Part shown: in pieces, positions 27,052 through 36,763 of the stretch | How the letters are laid out: each line of letters opens with the position of its first letter | How positions within the stretch are numbered: position 1 is the first letter of the stretch | Assembly: GCA_025774805.1 (NCBI GenBank) | Contig: JALGZR010000020.1 | Location: forward strand, 1 to 53,809 | Reading direction: 5' to 3' | From: a bacterium | Lineage (GTDB): Bacteria > ARS69 | Length of the DNA stretch: 53,809 bases | Translations under genes and position numbers: made by a program | Notes under the pieces: generated by a model | Database searches by the model: none | Told to the model about the DNA's origin: nothing | The model's input: only the letters and a program-made list of their open reading frames with translations

Positions 27052-27419
27052 CGCCTTTCCCCCGCGCACCTCTAAACCGCCCCTAGCCTGCATTTCTCAC
27101 CAGGCTCCTCGCCAGGCGCGGCTTCGCCGCTGCCGCAGCAGAGGCTGGTGAGACATGCAGGCTGGAACCCGTCGCGCGACCTCCCCGTCTCGGGTACAGA
27201 CTAGTCCGAACCTCCCTCCGGATCCACCGTGGCCGTGCGGCCGGCCGCGATTGTGGGGGATTCGTCGCGCGCCGCCCGCCCGTCGCGCGGCCGGCCGGGA
27301 ATCCGGACTTGCGTTCCTCTGCGCGAATGAGGATCCTGGATGGTTGAAACCCCGGTCCGGCGGGGCGGACCCGGAAGAGCTCCCCGCCGAACCGGGGCGG
27401 CAGGAATCGAGGTGTCCTC
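27052..27419. other. Divergent intergenic region with embedded repeat element
   Basis: It holds the compact element copy (27083-27165), then GC-rich sequence including the palindrome GCGGCCGGCCGC near 27236-27247. The promoter of the tatA operon should lie here; no clear boxes are visible. A GAGG stretch just before 27420 serves tatA. Confidence 0.4.
27083..27165 (-). mobile_element. Compact 83-bp inverted copy of the dispersed element
   Basis: It begins CTAGCCTGCATTTCTCACC and ends GGTGAGACATGCAGGCTGG. Compared with the full copies it is in reverse orientation: the left part matches the reverse complement of their right end and the right part (TGCCGCAGCAGAGGCTGG) matches the reverse complement of their left end. 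About 100 bp of interior is missing, as in internally deleted non-autonomous elements. Confidence 0.75.
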
Positions 27420-27604
27420 GTGCCACTCTTCGGCATGCCGGGCGGTCAGGAGCTTCTGATCATCGCCCTCATATTGTTGGTGCTGTTCGGCGGGACCCGA
27501 ATTCCGTCCCTCATGCGCGGGATGGGCCAGGGGATCCGCGAGTTTCGGAAGGAGCTACGATCCGGCGACCGCGAAGGGGGCGAACCCGAGGAGAAGGAGA
27601 AGGA

Positions 27605-27608
<4 letters not shown>
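27420..27608 (+). CDS. tatA: Sec-independent protein translocase TatA/E
   Basis: 62 aa, GTG start. A single N-terminal membrane helix (GGQELLIIALILLVLFGGTR) is followed by the hinge and amphipathic helix IPSLMRGMGQGIREFRKELR and an acidic tail, the exact TatA layout. TatA forms the pore of the twin-arginine pathway, which exports folded proteins, often cofactor-containing ones. The stop overlaps the TTG start of moaC by 4 nt. That coupling makes sense because molybdenum enzymes are common Tat substrates. tatC is not in the window. Confidence 0.93.
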
Positions 27609-28086
<478 letters not shown>

Positions 28087-28090
<4 letters not shown>

Positions 28091-28587
28091 GCGGCGAGCT
28101 CGCGGCCGCCGTCGTCACGGTGAGCGATCGAACGCACCGGGGCGAACGGGAGGATCTCTCCGGCCCGGCGCTCGTGAACGCGGTGGAGCAGGCGGGTGGT
28201 CGAGTGCTCTCGGCGACCGTCGTTCCGGATGAACGGACGGAGATCGAGCGGGAGCTCCGCCGTCTCGCCGACGACGAGGCCGTGCCTCTGATCCTCACGA
28301 CCGGCGGCACCGGCTTCGCCCCGCGCGACGTCACCCCGGAGGCGACGCGGAACGTCCTCGAGCGGGAGGCCCCCGGTCTCGCCGAGCATGCCCGGATCGC
28401 GACCCTGCCCCGGACCCGCTTCGCGGTCCTCTCCCGGGGGATCGCCGGCATCCGCCGGAGGACGCTCATCGTCAATCTTCCGGGCAGTCCGAAGGCGGCC
28501 CGTGAGATGTTCGAGGTGCTCGCGCCCGTTCTTCCCCATGCCCTGGCGGTGCTTCGGGACGCCGCGGAGGATCATCCGACGTCATGA
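28087..28587 (+). CDS. mog: Molybdopterin adenylyltransferase / MoaB-Mog family
   Basis: 166 aa, GTG start overlapping the moaC stop by 4 nt. The MoCF-binding fold is seen in AAVVTVSDRTHRGEREDLSG, ILTTGGTGFAPRDVTPEAT and RRRTLIVNLPGSPKAAREM. The enzyme adenylylates molybdopterin before metal insertion by MoeA. I cannot separate Mog from MoaB with certainty from sequence alone. Its neighbours moaC and tatA support the molybdenum-cofactor role. Confidence 0.88.
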
Positions 28588-29366
28588 CCGGTTCCTCTTC
28601 CGGATTCGATCGGGCCGTCGCGGCCCTCGGCTCCGCTCGTCGGGTCATGGCGCTCTCGGGCGCGGGCATCTCCCGCGAGAGCGGCGTCCCCACGTTTCGC
28701 GAGGCGGGGGAGGGGCTGTGGGAGAAGGTTCCCATGGAGGAGGTCGCCACCCCCGAAGCGCTGCGAAGGAACCCGCTCCGGGTGTGGGAGTTCTACGAGA
28801 TGCGGCGGGAGAACATGAAGTCCGTCGATCCGAACCCGGGGCACTACGCGCTCGCGCAGATGGACGATCTCTTCGACGAGCTCACGGTGGTGACCCAGAA
28901 CATCGACGGTCTCCATCAGCGCGCCGGCTCCCGGGACGTGATCGAGGTGCACGGATCGCTCTGGCGTGTCCGCTGTGTGGACGATTGCGGTCACGAGGTC
29001 GATCCCTTTCCCCACCCCGCGCCCGAGATCCCGCCGCCGTGCCGCTGCGGAAGCACTCTCCGGCCCGCCGTCGTGCTGTTCGGAGAGAACCTGCCGATCG
29101 TGGAGTTCGAGAGGGCGCGCCGCGCCGCGCTGGAGTGTGACGTCGGGATGTCCCTGGGGACTTCGAGCGTGGTCTGGCCGGCCGCCGGCATTCCCCTCGT
29201 CGCGAAGGAGGGGGGGGCGTTCGTGATCGAGGTCAATCCGGAGGAGACCGAGCTGACCGCCCACTTCGACGTCTCGCTGCGCGGGCCCACCGGCGACATC
29301 CTCCCCCGTCTGCTGGAGGCCGTGCGCAAGCACCGCGCGGCGGGGAAAGGTCGGAGTCAAGAGTGA
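28584..29366 (+). CDS. cobB: NAD-dependent protein deacylase (sirtuin)
   Basis: 260 aa SIR2-family deacylase; removes acyl groups from lysines using NAD+. Motifs: ALSGAGISRESGVPTFR (NAD site), VVTQNIDGLHQRAGS, the catalytic His in EVHGSLWRVRC, the zinc Cys pairs CVDDCGHE and CRCGS, then RPAVVLFGENLP and LGTSSVVWPAAGIP. The length fits bacterial CobB. It begins in a 4-nt ATGA overlap with mog and ends in a GTGA overlap with the VWA gene. Its place among Mo-cofactor and envelope genes is probably an operon of convenience. Confidence 0.92.
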   Translation: MTGSSSGFDRAVAALGSARRVMALSGAGISRESGVPTFREAGEGLWEKVPMEEVATPEALRRNPLRVWEFYEMRRENMKSVDPNPGHYALAQMDDLFDELTVVTQNIDGLHQRAGSRDVIEVHGSLWRVRCVDDCGHEVDPFPHPAPEIPPPCRCGSTLRPAVVLFGENLPIVEFERARRAALECDVGMSLGTSSVVWPAAGIPLVAKEGGAFVIEVNPEETELTAHFDVSLRGPTGDILPRLLEAVRKHRAAGKGRSQE

Positions 29367-31648
29367 CTCCGTTCTCCGCGTCGATACAGTTTCTCGAATC
29401 GATCTCCCTCGGTCTGATCGCCGCCACCGGCGTCCTCGGTTGGTTCGCGGTCCGGCTCTATCGGGGACAGATCACGACGGGGCGGGGCCGCGTCTCCGGG
29501 CTGTTCCTGCTGCGGGTCCTCTCGATCCTCCTTCTGCTGGTTCTGCTTCTCGATCCCGTGCTCTCGCTCTTCTCCGAGCGGAGCGTGCCCGCCCGGATCG
29601 CCGTCCTGCTCGACGGTTCGCTCTCCATGTCGATCCCCGTCGCGGCGGACACGGACGAGGAGGTCGCGGCAGATCGCGACGCCGGGGAGGACCGCGACGA
29701 CGCGGGCTCGAGACCGACCCGGGCCTCCCGGGTGTTCGAGGCGCTCGGGGGGGAAGGCGGGGGTCTTCTCGCCGACCTGGCGGGTCGGGGCCGGGTGGAC
29801 ATCTACCGCTTCGGAGCCTCGGTCGTACCGCTTCCCTCGAACCCGTCGGCCGAGGAGACGAGTCCCACCGACGACCGCACCGATCTCGCGCGCGCTCTCG
29901 TCGAGGGTGTCGGGGCCCGGCGACGGGAGACGGGCGCGGTGGTCCTGCTCACGGACGGCTCCCAGAACGTCGGGATCGATCCCCGGGAGGAGGCTCGGCG
30001 ACTCGGGGTCCCGGTGTACGCGATCGGAGTCGGCCAGGAGGGGACGGTCACCGATCTCTCGATCGTCGACGTGGAGGCCTCGGGGGTCGCCTACCTCGAC
30101 AACGACGTGCCGGTTCTCACCCGCGTGCGGGCCCGCGGGGACGCGGCGGGGGAGATGGTCGTCTACCTCTCCGAGGGATCGGTCCCGATCGACTCGGCGC
30201 GGGTGGACCTGCCGGGGGGCGGGACGGAGGAGGAGATCGAGCTTCGCTACGTTCCGACCGAGGAGGGGTTGCACCGGTACCGGATCTGGACTCCGACCCT
30301 CGACGGAGAGATCTCCGAGGGAAACAACGAGCACCTCTTCGCGGTTCGCGTCCTGAAGGAGAAGATCCGCGTGCTGCTCGTCGCCGGACGGCCGAGCTTC
30401 GATCTCACGTTTCTCAAGCGCGCGCTCGAGTCGGACGTGTCGCTCACGATCGATCCGGTCGTGCTCTCGCTCCAGGAGTTCCCGGGCACTTTGGGCCGTC
30501 GGGGCATCCGCTTTCCCGAATCGTGGGCGGAGCTCGCCCCCTATGATCTCGTGATCTTGCTCGACGTGGGGAAGACCTCGCTCTCGGACGAGCGGTTCTC
30601 CATGATCGCCCGTTTCGCGCAGGAGCGGGGAGGGGCTCTCCTCGTCATGGGATCCACCCGCTCGTTCGATCTCGCGGGCACCGATCTCGAGCCGCTCCTG
30701 CCCGTCGCGGCCGGACCCGGCCCCCGCGCGCGCACGGGACAGATCCTGCCCGGCCTCACCGGGATCGGACGCGCCCATCCCGTCACCCGGATGGAGGGTG
30801 ATCCGGAGGAGAACATCCGGGTCTGGCGGGACCTTCCTCCGCTCGGCGCCGCGCCGGTCTTCCTCATGAATGGACGCCCCGATTCCCGCGTGCTCGTCCA
30901 GGGCGTGCTCGACGGAGTGCCTCGACCGGAGCTGCCCCTCGTGGTCACATCGGGAGCGGGCCGGGCGAGAGTCCTCGCCGTCGCCGGCACTCCTTACTGG
31001 CGCTGGGATCTCTACCTCTGGGGATCGGGACGATCGGGGGATTTCTTCCGCCGGTTCATCTCACGCGCGGTTCGGTGGCTCGTGTCGCGCGACGAGCTCG
31101 AGCAGGTCATGATCCGCCCGGGGAAGAGCCTGTTCGACGGAGCCGAGGACATCGTCGTGGAGGGACAGGTCTACGACGACGATTTCCGTCCCGTCGAGGG
31201 CGCGGACGTGCGGGCGACCGTGAGCGGCCCCCTCGGCTCCGAAGAGGAGAAGACGAGGGAGCTCTCGCTCGTGGATCTCGGCGCGGGCCGCTATCGGGGA
31301 GTGGTGCCGGGGCTGCCTCCGGGGGACTTCCGGATCGAGGGGAGCGCGCGCGTCGGAGGGGTGGCGTTCGGGGAAGACCGTTCCGAGATGACGGTGGCGC
31401 CGTACCGCATGGAGTTCGAGAACCCCGTCCCCGACCTCGAGCTGCTGCGCGAGATCGCGCGCGAGAGCGGAGGCCGGTTTCTCCCCCTCGACGAGGTCGG
31501 CGAGCTGGCCCGGATCCTCGACCTCGAGCCCGTCCTCGACCGTTCCGTGCGGGAGCTTCCCTTTCTCGAGAACCCCCTGTTCTTCCTGGCTCTCCTCGCG
31601 CTTCTGGGTGTCGAGTGGGGATTCCGCCGGAGACGAGGGCTCCCGTGA
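29363..31648 (+). CDS. Membrane-anchored VWA-domain protein
   Basis: 761 aa, GTG start in a 4-nt overlap. Two N-terminal membrane helices (about 13-30 and 46-66) precede a von Willebrand factor A domain with the MIDAS motif DGSLS (AVLLDGSLSMSIPV) and TGAVVLLTDGSQNVGID. A beta-sandwich section follows, then a glutamine-amidotransferase-like fold (about 330-520; KIRVLLVAGRPSFDLTFLKR, LVILLDVGKTSL), a further beta domain and a final membrane helix (LENPLFFLALLALLGVEWGF). This layout matches large VWA membrane proteins of the BatA/YegL-neighbour type of unknown function. The YfhO gene follows with another GTGA overlap. Confidence 0.8.
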   Translation: MTPFSASIQFLESISLGLIAATGVLGWFAVRLYRGQITTGRGRVSGLFLLRVLSILLLLVLLLDPVLSLFSERSVPARIAVLLDGSLSMSIPVAADTDEEVAADRDAGEDRDDAGSRPTRASRVFEALGGEGGGLLADLAGRGRVDIYRFGASVVPLPSNPSAEETSPTDDRTDLARALVEGVGARRRETGAVVLLTDGSQNVGIDPREEARRLGVPVYAIGVGQEGTVTDLSIVDVEASGVAYLDNDVPVLTRVRARGDAAGEMVVYLSEGSVPIDSARVDLPGGGTEEEIELRYVPTEEGLHRYRIWTPTLDGEISEGNNEHLFAVRVLKEKIRVLLVAGRPSFDLTFLKRALESDVSLTIDPVVLSLQEFPGTLGRRGIRFPESWAELAPYDLVILLDVGKTSLSDERFSMIARFAQERGGALLVMGSTRSFDLAGTDLEPLLPVAAGPGPRARTGQILPGLTGIGRAHPVTRMEGDPEENIRVWRDLPPLGAAPVFLMNGRPDSRVLVQGVLDGVPRPELPLVVTSGAGRARVLAVAGTPYWRWDLYLWGSGRSGDFFRRFISRAVRWLVSRDELEQVMIRPGKSLFDGAEDIVVEGQVYDDDFRPVEGADVRATVSGPLGSEEEKTRELSLVDLGAGRYRGVVPGLPPGDFRIEGSARVGGVAFGEDRSEMTVAPYRMEFENPVPDLELLREIARESGGRFLPLDEVGELARILDLEPVLDRSVRELPFLENPLFFLALLALLGVEWGFRRRRGLP

Positions 31649-34404
31649 GCGGCGCGGATCCCGTGCGCGCGGGCGGGATCCCGCTCCTGTTTTTCGCCCT
31701 CGCGATCCTGCTCTTTCCGCAGGCCTTTCTCGGACAGGGCACCTTCTTCCACTACGACACGTGGCAGCAGAACCTCACGTTCCGCGCGTGGTGGTTCGGG
31801 GAGCTGAAGAGCGGTCACTTCGCGACCTGGTGTCCCGGGTTGTTCGCGGGCTATCCGCTGTTCGCCGAGACGCAGACCGGTCCGCTCTACCCCCCGACCT
31901 TCGTTCTCTTCTCCCTGCTGCCGCCGACGCTCGCGTTCTCCTGGAGCGTGATTCTCCATTTCGCGTTCGCGGGCACCGGGGCCTGGCTCCTGGCGCGGCG
32001 TCTCGGCGCGGCTTCACTCCCCGCCGTCGCGGCGGGAGTCGCGTACGAGCTCAGCGGATTCCTGATCACCCACGTCGTCCATTTCAACCTTCTGACGGGA
32101 GCGGCATGGACGCCCTGGGCGATCTGTTTCGCACTCGGAGCCTGGAGCGGAGGCTTGCGTTCCGCGATCGGCCTGGGGGTCGCGGTCGGGGGGCTCCTCC
32201 TGGGAGCCCACCCCTACGCCACCTTCATGACGCTCCTTCTTACCGGGCTCGCTCTGCTCTTCCGGACCGGGGTCCGTCCCCGTCCCCTCGCGGCGGGCGG
32301 CGGAATCCTCGCGGGCGCGATCGCGCTCGGCACCGGTCTCGCGGCCGTTCAGGTCTTGCCCACGCGCGAGTTCCTGGCGCGGACGACACGCGGGGAAGCG
32401 GTCGACTACTCGTTCCTGACGTTCGGCTCGTTTCCCCCGTGGAACGTCGCGACGCTCGCCGCGCCCGATCTGTTCGGCACCCCGGTGAACGGGACCTGGT
32501 ACGCCGGGCCCGACTGGAGCCATTTCGCGGAGACGTGCGCGTACCTGGGGCTTCCGGCGCTCGCCCTCGCCGTCGCCGCGCTCCTGCTCCGCCGGGACCG
32601 GGCGACGCTCTTCGCCGGGACCGCCGGAGCCGTTTCCCTTCTCCTCATGCTGGGCAAGTACACGCCGGCCTATCGTGCGGTGGGCGCGTTCCCGCTGCTC
32701 CAGTCGACCCGTCTCCCCGCGCGATTCGCGCTGACGTTCTCTCTGTCGCTCGCGCTGCTCGCGGCGCTGGGCCTCGACGCACTGCTTCGCGAGAGCGTCG
32801 CGCGGCGCCGGAGGCGCGCCCTCGCCGTCGGCGCGGCGCTTCTGCTCGGGCTCGGGGGCATGGCGTACTGGCTCGGGGGAGAGGCGAGGGCTCCCGACCC
32901 GGAGCTGGCGGTGACGGGGCGGGCCTGGCCCGCGACGCTCGAGGCGATTCGCGCGAACGCGACCGGAGTCCTCCGGCGCACCGCGGGGGTCCTCGGGCTG
33001 ACGATCGTCGCCCTCGCGCCCCTGGCGACCCGGCGGCCGCCTCGCGCCCTCGCCGCCCTTCCGGTGGTGATTCTGATCGCGGCCGACGCCCTCCAGTGGG
33101 GCGCCACCTTCAATCCGGTGATTCCCCCGGAGCTCGTGACCGAGCCGCCGCCGGTCGTGAAGGCCCTGCCCGAGGTCGCGCCGCGCCCCCGGATCTTCCG
33201 ACAGGGCGTGAGCGAGATGTGGGGCCGCAGTCCGGGACAGCCGCGCGTCGATCTCTTCACTCCGGCGTGGAAGGGCCACCGGGACTCGTACGCCTCCGGG
33301 GCGTGGGCGCTTCCGCCGAACTCCCAGCTCCTGTACGGCGTCGACTCGGGCGAGGGCTTCACGTCGCTGCTGCCGCTGCCGTGGCTGGAGTGGATGGGAT
33401 GCGCGGCGAGGGCCGGCGCCACCCCCCGGCCCGACCTGACCGAGGCGCAGGCGGACCTGCTCTCCCTCGACGCGGTGATCTCGAGCGGCTCCGGCATCGC
33501 GGGGGAGGGTTGGGAGGCGACGGAGCTGCCGGGCGATCTCTGGCTCTCCCGTCACCGGGACCCGCTTCCCCGGGCGCGACTCGCCCGGTCCTGGAGGGTC
33601 GTCGAGGATCGCGGCCGGCTCCTGGGGCGCCTCCGAGATCCCGCTCACGATCCCCGGGAGGCGGTGCTGCTCGAGCGAGAGCCCCCGGGACTTCCCCGGG
33701 AGCGAGCGGCCGGCGCCGTCGACGAGCCGCTGCCGGCGCAGGAGACCGGTCCGGGGCGGTGGGAGATCGAGGTTCCTCCGGGCAGCGGGGGGATCGTCGT
33801 GATCTCGGAATCGCACGATCCGGATTGGATCGCGGAGGATGCGGCCGGCCGGGCGATTCCGATCTTTCGGGCCGATGGTCTCTTCCTGGGGTTTCCCGCT
33901 CCGGAGGAGGGCGGGCGGGTGCGACTGCGACACGCGCCGGCGTCCGTCCTCCGGGGGGGCGCGATCTCGGCGGTCTGCGTCCTCTTGGGCATCGCGGGCG
34001 TCGCTCTCGGCTCGGGCGGAGGGCGCCGAAGGCTCCGCCTACCCTCCCTCGGAGCGCGCTGGTCCGGGGAGGCCCTCCCCGCCTGGACTCCGTGGATCGC
34101 CGCCGCCGCCGTGGTGGTGGTCTCGGGAGTGCTCGACGTCGGTGATTGGAGGCGCGATCGGGCCGCGGCGACGCTCTCGGCGGCCGCATGCCGGGCCTGG
34201 AGCGAGGAGGCGACCGCGGCCCACCGTGCGGGGGCGGACGAGGCCGCGGCGCGGCTTCTGCGGGCCGCTCTCACCCGGAACCCGGAAAGCGCCCTTCTCC
34301 ACTACCGGCTCGGCATCGTGGAGCGCGCTCTCGGCCGCGAGGAGGCTGCTGCGCGGGCCTTCGAGCGCGCCGGCTCGCTCGACCCCTCGATCGATCCCCC
34401 CTGA
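31645..34404 (+). CDS. YfhO-like polytopic membrane protein with C-terminal TPR
   Basis: 919 aa from the GTG at 31645, which overlaps the stop of the VWA gene by 4 nt; the longer open frame upstream is an antiframe shadow. About 12 membrane segments include GIPLLFFALAILLFPQAFLG and ILHFAFAGTGAWLLARRL. The wording SGHFATWCPGLFAGYPLFAETQTG and AGVAYELSGFLITHVVHFNL fits the YfhO/GT-C-like family, some of whose members transfer sugars to cell-wall polymers. The final ~70 residues are TPR-like (LLRAALTRNPESALLHYRLG). The role is an inference: envelope glycosylation. It is the last gene of the tatA-led operon. Confidence 0.8.
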   Translation: MSGADPVRAGGIPLLFFALAILLFPQAFLGQGTFFHYDTWQQNLTFRAWWFGELKSGHFATWCPGLFAGYPLFAETQTGPLYPPTFVLFSLLPPTLAFSWSVILHFAFAGTGAWLLARRLGAASLPAVAAGVAYELSGFLITHVVHFNLLTGAAWTPWAICFALGAWSGGLRSAIGLGVAVGGLLLGAHPYATFMTLLLTGLALLFRTGVRPRPLAAGGGILAGAIALGTGLAAVQVLPTREFLARTTRGEAVDYSFLTFGSFPPWNVATLAAPDLFGTPVNGTWYAGPDWSHFAETCAYLGLPALALAVAALLLRRDRATLFAGTAGAVSLLLMLGKYTPAYRAVGAFPLLQSTRLPARFALTFSLSLALLAALGLDALLRESVARRRRRALAVGAALLLGLGGMAYWLGGEARAPDPELAVTGRAWPATLEAIRANATGVLRRTAGVLGLTIVALAPLATRRPPRALAALPVVILIAADALQWGATFNPVIPPELVTEPPPVVKALPEVAPRPRIFRQGVSEMWGRSPGQPRVDLFTPAWKGHRDSYASGAWALPPNSQLLYGVDSGEGFTSLLPLPWLEWMGCAARAGATPRPDLTEAQADLLSLDAVISSGSGIAGEGWEATELPGDLWLSRHRDPLPRARLARSWRVVEDRGRLLGRLRDPAHDPREAVLLEREPPGLPRERAAGAVDEPLPAQETGPGRWEIEVPPGSGGIVVISESHDPDWIAEDAAGRAIPIFRADGLFLGFPAPEEGGRVRLRHAPASVLRGGAISAVCVLLGIAGVALGSGGGRRRLRLPSLGARWSGEALPAWTPWIAAAAVVVVSGVLDVGDWRRDRAAATLSAAACRAWSEEATAAHRAGADEAAARLLRAALTRNPESALLHYRLGIVERALGREEAAARAFERAGSLDPSIDPP

Positions 34405-34646
34405 TTCGCCCCGAGATTCCCGGACTCTCGTGTCGTTTGCTTTTTGATGCAGTTGTCGGCCTGCGGGGGAAAAGGGGCTGGCTGAACGCGGATCGCGGGT
34501 GTAATGTATTGCATTCGTTTGCCCCGCACGACCACGCGCTCGCGACCCCTCACTGCGTCCGTGGATCCGGCTTCCCTTCGGGTGTGGGTGAACCGCGCCG
34601 ACGAAGACGAGGCCTGGCACGATCCGCGACTTCCTCAGGAGAAGAC
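34405..34646 (+). promoter_or_regulatory. AT-richer leader with possible promoter
   Basis: The stretch 34436-34520 is lower in GC than its surroundings. TAATGT at 34502-34507 within GTGTAATGTATTGCATT is a -10-like box, but no matching -35 is clear. It probably serves the HARE-HTH gene. No RNA gene seen. Confidence 0.3.
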
Positions 34647-35078
34647 ATGACACGTATCGATGTGCTCTTCGACAAGCACGATCTCAAGACTCTCGAAGCC
34701 GCCGTGGAGAGAAAGCGCCGACAGGAGCAGCGGCGCCTCGACGGACTGATGTCGAAGAAGCGGGCTCTCGAGTCCGAGCTGAAAGACGTCAACCGGAGCC
34801 TGAAGTCCGCTCTCGCCGAGGCGAAGCGGGCCCAGGGGGGAAAGGTGAAACGTCGTCCGAACGCCCGGCGGCTGAACGACATCTCCCTGGCCGATGCACT
34901 CGAAAAGGTCATGCGGGGACGAAAGACCCCGATCCACTACAAGAAGCTCACGGAGGCGGTGGTCCGGAGAGGTCTCTACCGCACCCGGAGCAAGAACCTG
35001 CTTTCCACCGTCGCCGTGACCCTCAAGCGCGACCGGCGGTTCAAGAAGGTCGAGCCGGGGTACTACAAGCTCCGCTAG
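34647..35078 (+). CDS. HARE-HTH (HB1/ASXL-type) winged-helix protein
   Basis: 143 aa. CAGGAGA precedes the ATG at 34647. Residues 1-65 are a basic coiled coil (KTLEAAVERKRRQEQRRLDG, KRALESELKDVNRSLKSAL). Residues ~75-143 form a winged helix of the HARE-HTH type (ISLADALEKVMRGRKTPIHY, KKLTEAVVRRGLYRTRSKN, RRFKKVEPGYYKLR), the fold shared by RNA polymerase delta, restriction endonuclease accessory domains and eukaryotic ASXL proteins. It is a likely DNA-binding or transcription-associated protein. It converges with the CCA-type gene, overlapping it by 4 nt at the stops. Confidence 0.82.
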   Translation: MTRIDVLFDKHDLKTLEAAVERKRRQEQRRLDGLMSKKRALESELKDVNRSLKSALAEAKRAQGGKVKRRPNARRLNDISLADALEKVMRGRKTPIHYKKLTEAVVRRGLYRTRSKNLLSTVAVTLKRDRRFKKVEPGYYKLR

Positions 35079-36457
35079 CCGCTCGACTCGTCGGACCCCG
35101 GATCCCGACGCCCCGGCCGTGAGCCGGGGTCGGTCGGGGGGTCGGCCTCGAGAAGCCGCCGCGCCTCCGCGATCGCTTCTTCCCGCGTGCGAAGCGACCC
35201 TTCGAGCTGCATCTCCTCGAGGGCCCGAAGGGCCCGGCCGAGCGCCGGCCCGGACTCCCATCCGATCTCCAGAAGATCGTGGCCCGACACGAGAAGCTCG
35301 GGGCGAAGCCCTTCCTCGCCGAGCTCCTCGAGGCGCTCTCGGACGAACCGCCAGTTGTCGAGCTTCCGGTGACTCGCGAGGCAGTCCGCGCGGTGAAGGG
35401 CGAGGTGCTCCTCGAAGTGCGGCAGCCGGAGGAAGCGCTTGAGAGTCGCCGTCCGCATTCGCTTCACGTCGAGGAATCGCATGTGATTCGCGACCAGCGA
35501 CACCACGCGCTCCCGGGAGTCGTTGGAGAGGCGGAGTCGCCGCGCGATCTCCTCCGTCATCTCCGCCCCCACCTTCGCGTGGGACGGGAAACGGATTCGA
35601 TCTTCCGCATCCACCCTCGTCGGCGCCTTCCCGATGTCGTGCAGAAGCGCTCCCCACGCCAGCTCCGGGGACGGCGACTCGAGATGGTCGAAGAGAAGAA
35701 AGGTGTGGGGGAGGACGTCCCCTTCCGGATGGTGCTCGGGAGGCTGGGGAACGCCCTCCAGCGCATCGACCTCGGGAAGGACCGCCCGCAGGAGTCCCGT
35801 CGCGTGCATCAGTTCCAGTCCCCGCTTCGCCGCCGGGCCGACGAGCAGTCGCACGAGCTCATCGCGCACGCGCTCCGCGGCCACGGTCCGGACCCGGGGG
35901 GCGAGCTCCTCGAGCGCCCTTCGCGTCTCCGGCTCGATCTCGAAATCGAGCTGGCTCCCGAATCGGACGGCCCGCAGCAGCCGGAGGTGGTCCTCTGCGA
36001 AACGCTCGCGCGGATCCCCGATGGCCCTCAGGATACGACGCTCGAGGTCGCGTCGGCCGCCGACGAAGTCATGTACGGTTCCGTCGAGCGGATCGAGAAA
36101 GAGCCCGTTGACGGTGAAATCCCGGCGACGCGCGTCCTCTTCCGCCGTACCGTACTCCACCCGGCTCGGATGGCGTCCGTCGAGGTAGGGCCCCTCCGTG
36201 CGAAACGTGGCGACGTCGACGTCCCACTCCCGCCAGCGAACCCGGACGACGCCGAAGGACGCGCCCACGTGCTTCCCCCGGGGGAAGAGAGCAAGGACCT
36301 CCTCGGGACGGGCGGACGTGGCCACGTCGACGTCGTGGGGCGCCCGGCCGAGCAGATGATCGCGGACCGCTCCTCCCGCGACGTAGGCCGTGTGGTCGGA
36401 CCGCGCCAATCGCTTCGCGATCGCGCGGGCGGCCTCGAGAAGTGGATGATCGCTCAC
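35075..36457 (-). CDS. CCA-adding enzyme / poly(A) polymerase family (class II) with HD domain
   Basis: 460 aa from the GTG at 36457, chosen because a GGAGGGGAG tract lies upstream and the conserved head follows; the frame extends 95 codons further upstream but only as a shadow of Trm112. The nucleotidyltransferase head has AYVAGGAVRDHLLGRAPHDV with DVD catalytic carboxylates, then RRRDFTVNGLFLDP and RRILRAIGDPRERFAEDHLR. The C-terminal half has an HD motif (ELAWGALLHDIGKAPTR, FPSHAKVGAEM), as in bacterial CCA enzymes. It matures tRNA 3' ends, or polyadenylates RNA; sequence alone does not decide. Confidence 0.9.
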   Translation of the reverse strand: MSDHPLLEAARAIAKRLARSDHTAYVAGGAVRDHLLGRAPHDVDVATSARPEEVLALFPRGKHVGASFGVVRVRWREWDVDVATFRTEGPYLDGRHPSRVEYGTAEEDARRRDFTVNGLFLDPLDGTVHDFVGGRRDLERRILRAIGDPRERFAEDHLRLLRAVRFGSQLDFEIEPETRRALEELAPRVRTVAAERVRDELVRLLVGPAAKRGLELMHATGLLRAVLPEVDALEGVPQPPEHHPEGDVLPHTFLLFDHLESPSPELAWGALLHDIGKAPTRVDAEDRIRFPSHAKVGAEMTEEIARRLRLSNDSRERVVSLVANHMRFLDVKRMRTATLKRFLRLPHFEEHLALHRADCLASHRKLDNWRFVRERLEELGEEGLRPELLVSGHDLLEIGWESGPALGRALRALEEMQLEGSLRTREEAIAEARRLLEADPPTDPGSRPGRRDPGSDESSG

Positions 36458-36541
36458 CGGTCCTTCTCTCCCCTCCTCCGGCCCGATTGCCTCGGGCGGA
36501 GAGGTGTGCGATTCTCGAAGCCCCGCTACCGGAGGTGTCGG

Positions 36542-36763
36542 GTGCCCATCGACAGGGAGCTTCTCGATCTTCTCGTCTGTCCGCTCGCCAGGACGCCGCT
36601 CGTCCTCGACGGCGAGACCCTCGTCTCGACGGATCCCGCGACCCGGCGGCGCTACCGGATCGACGACGGGATCCCGGTGCTCCTGATCGAGGAGTCGGAA
36701 GAGCTCGACGAGACCGCGTGGCACGAGATCATGGCGCGTCACGGTCGGGCGCCGGCAGGATAG
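36542..36763 (+). CDS. Trm112/YcaR-family small protein
   Basis: 73 aa, GTG start with GGAGG 6 nt upstream. The motif LLDLLVCPLARTPLVLDGET and the ending YRIDDGIPVLLIEESEEL are those of the Trm112-like UPF0434 family. The zinc-binding Cys pattern of eukaryotic Trm112 is reduced to one Cys (CPLARTPL), as in many bacterial members. Trm112 proteins stabilise methyltransferases in eukaryotes and archaea; the bacterial role is poorly known. It is divergent from the CCA-type gene and its 3' end overlaps the convergent GT-C-like gene by 35 bp. Confidence 0.85.
   Translation: MPIDRELLDLLVCPLARTPLVLDGETLVSTDPATRRRYRIDDGIPVLLIEESEELDETAWHEIMARHGRAPAG

Noticed and set aside
31075-31644. Upstream extension of the YfhO-like gene
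   Set aside because: It overlaps the VWA gene in another frame; the GTG at 31645 with a 4-nt overlap fits the operon pattern.
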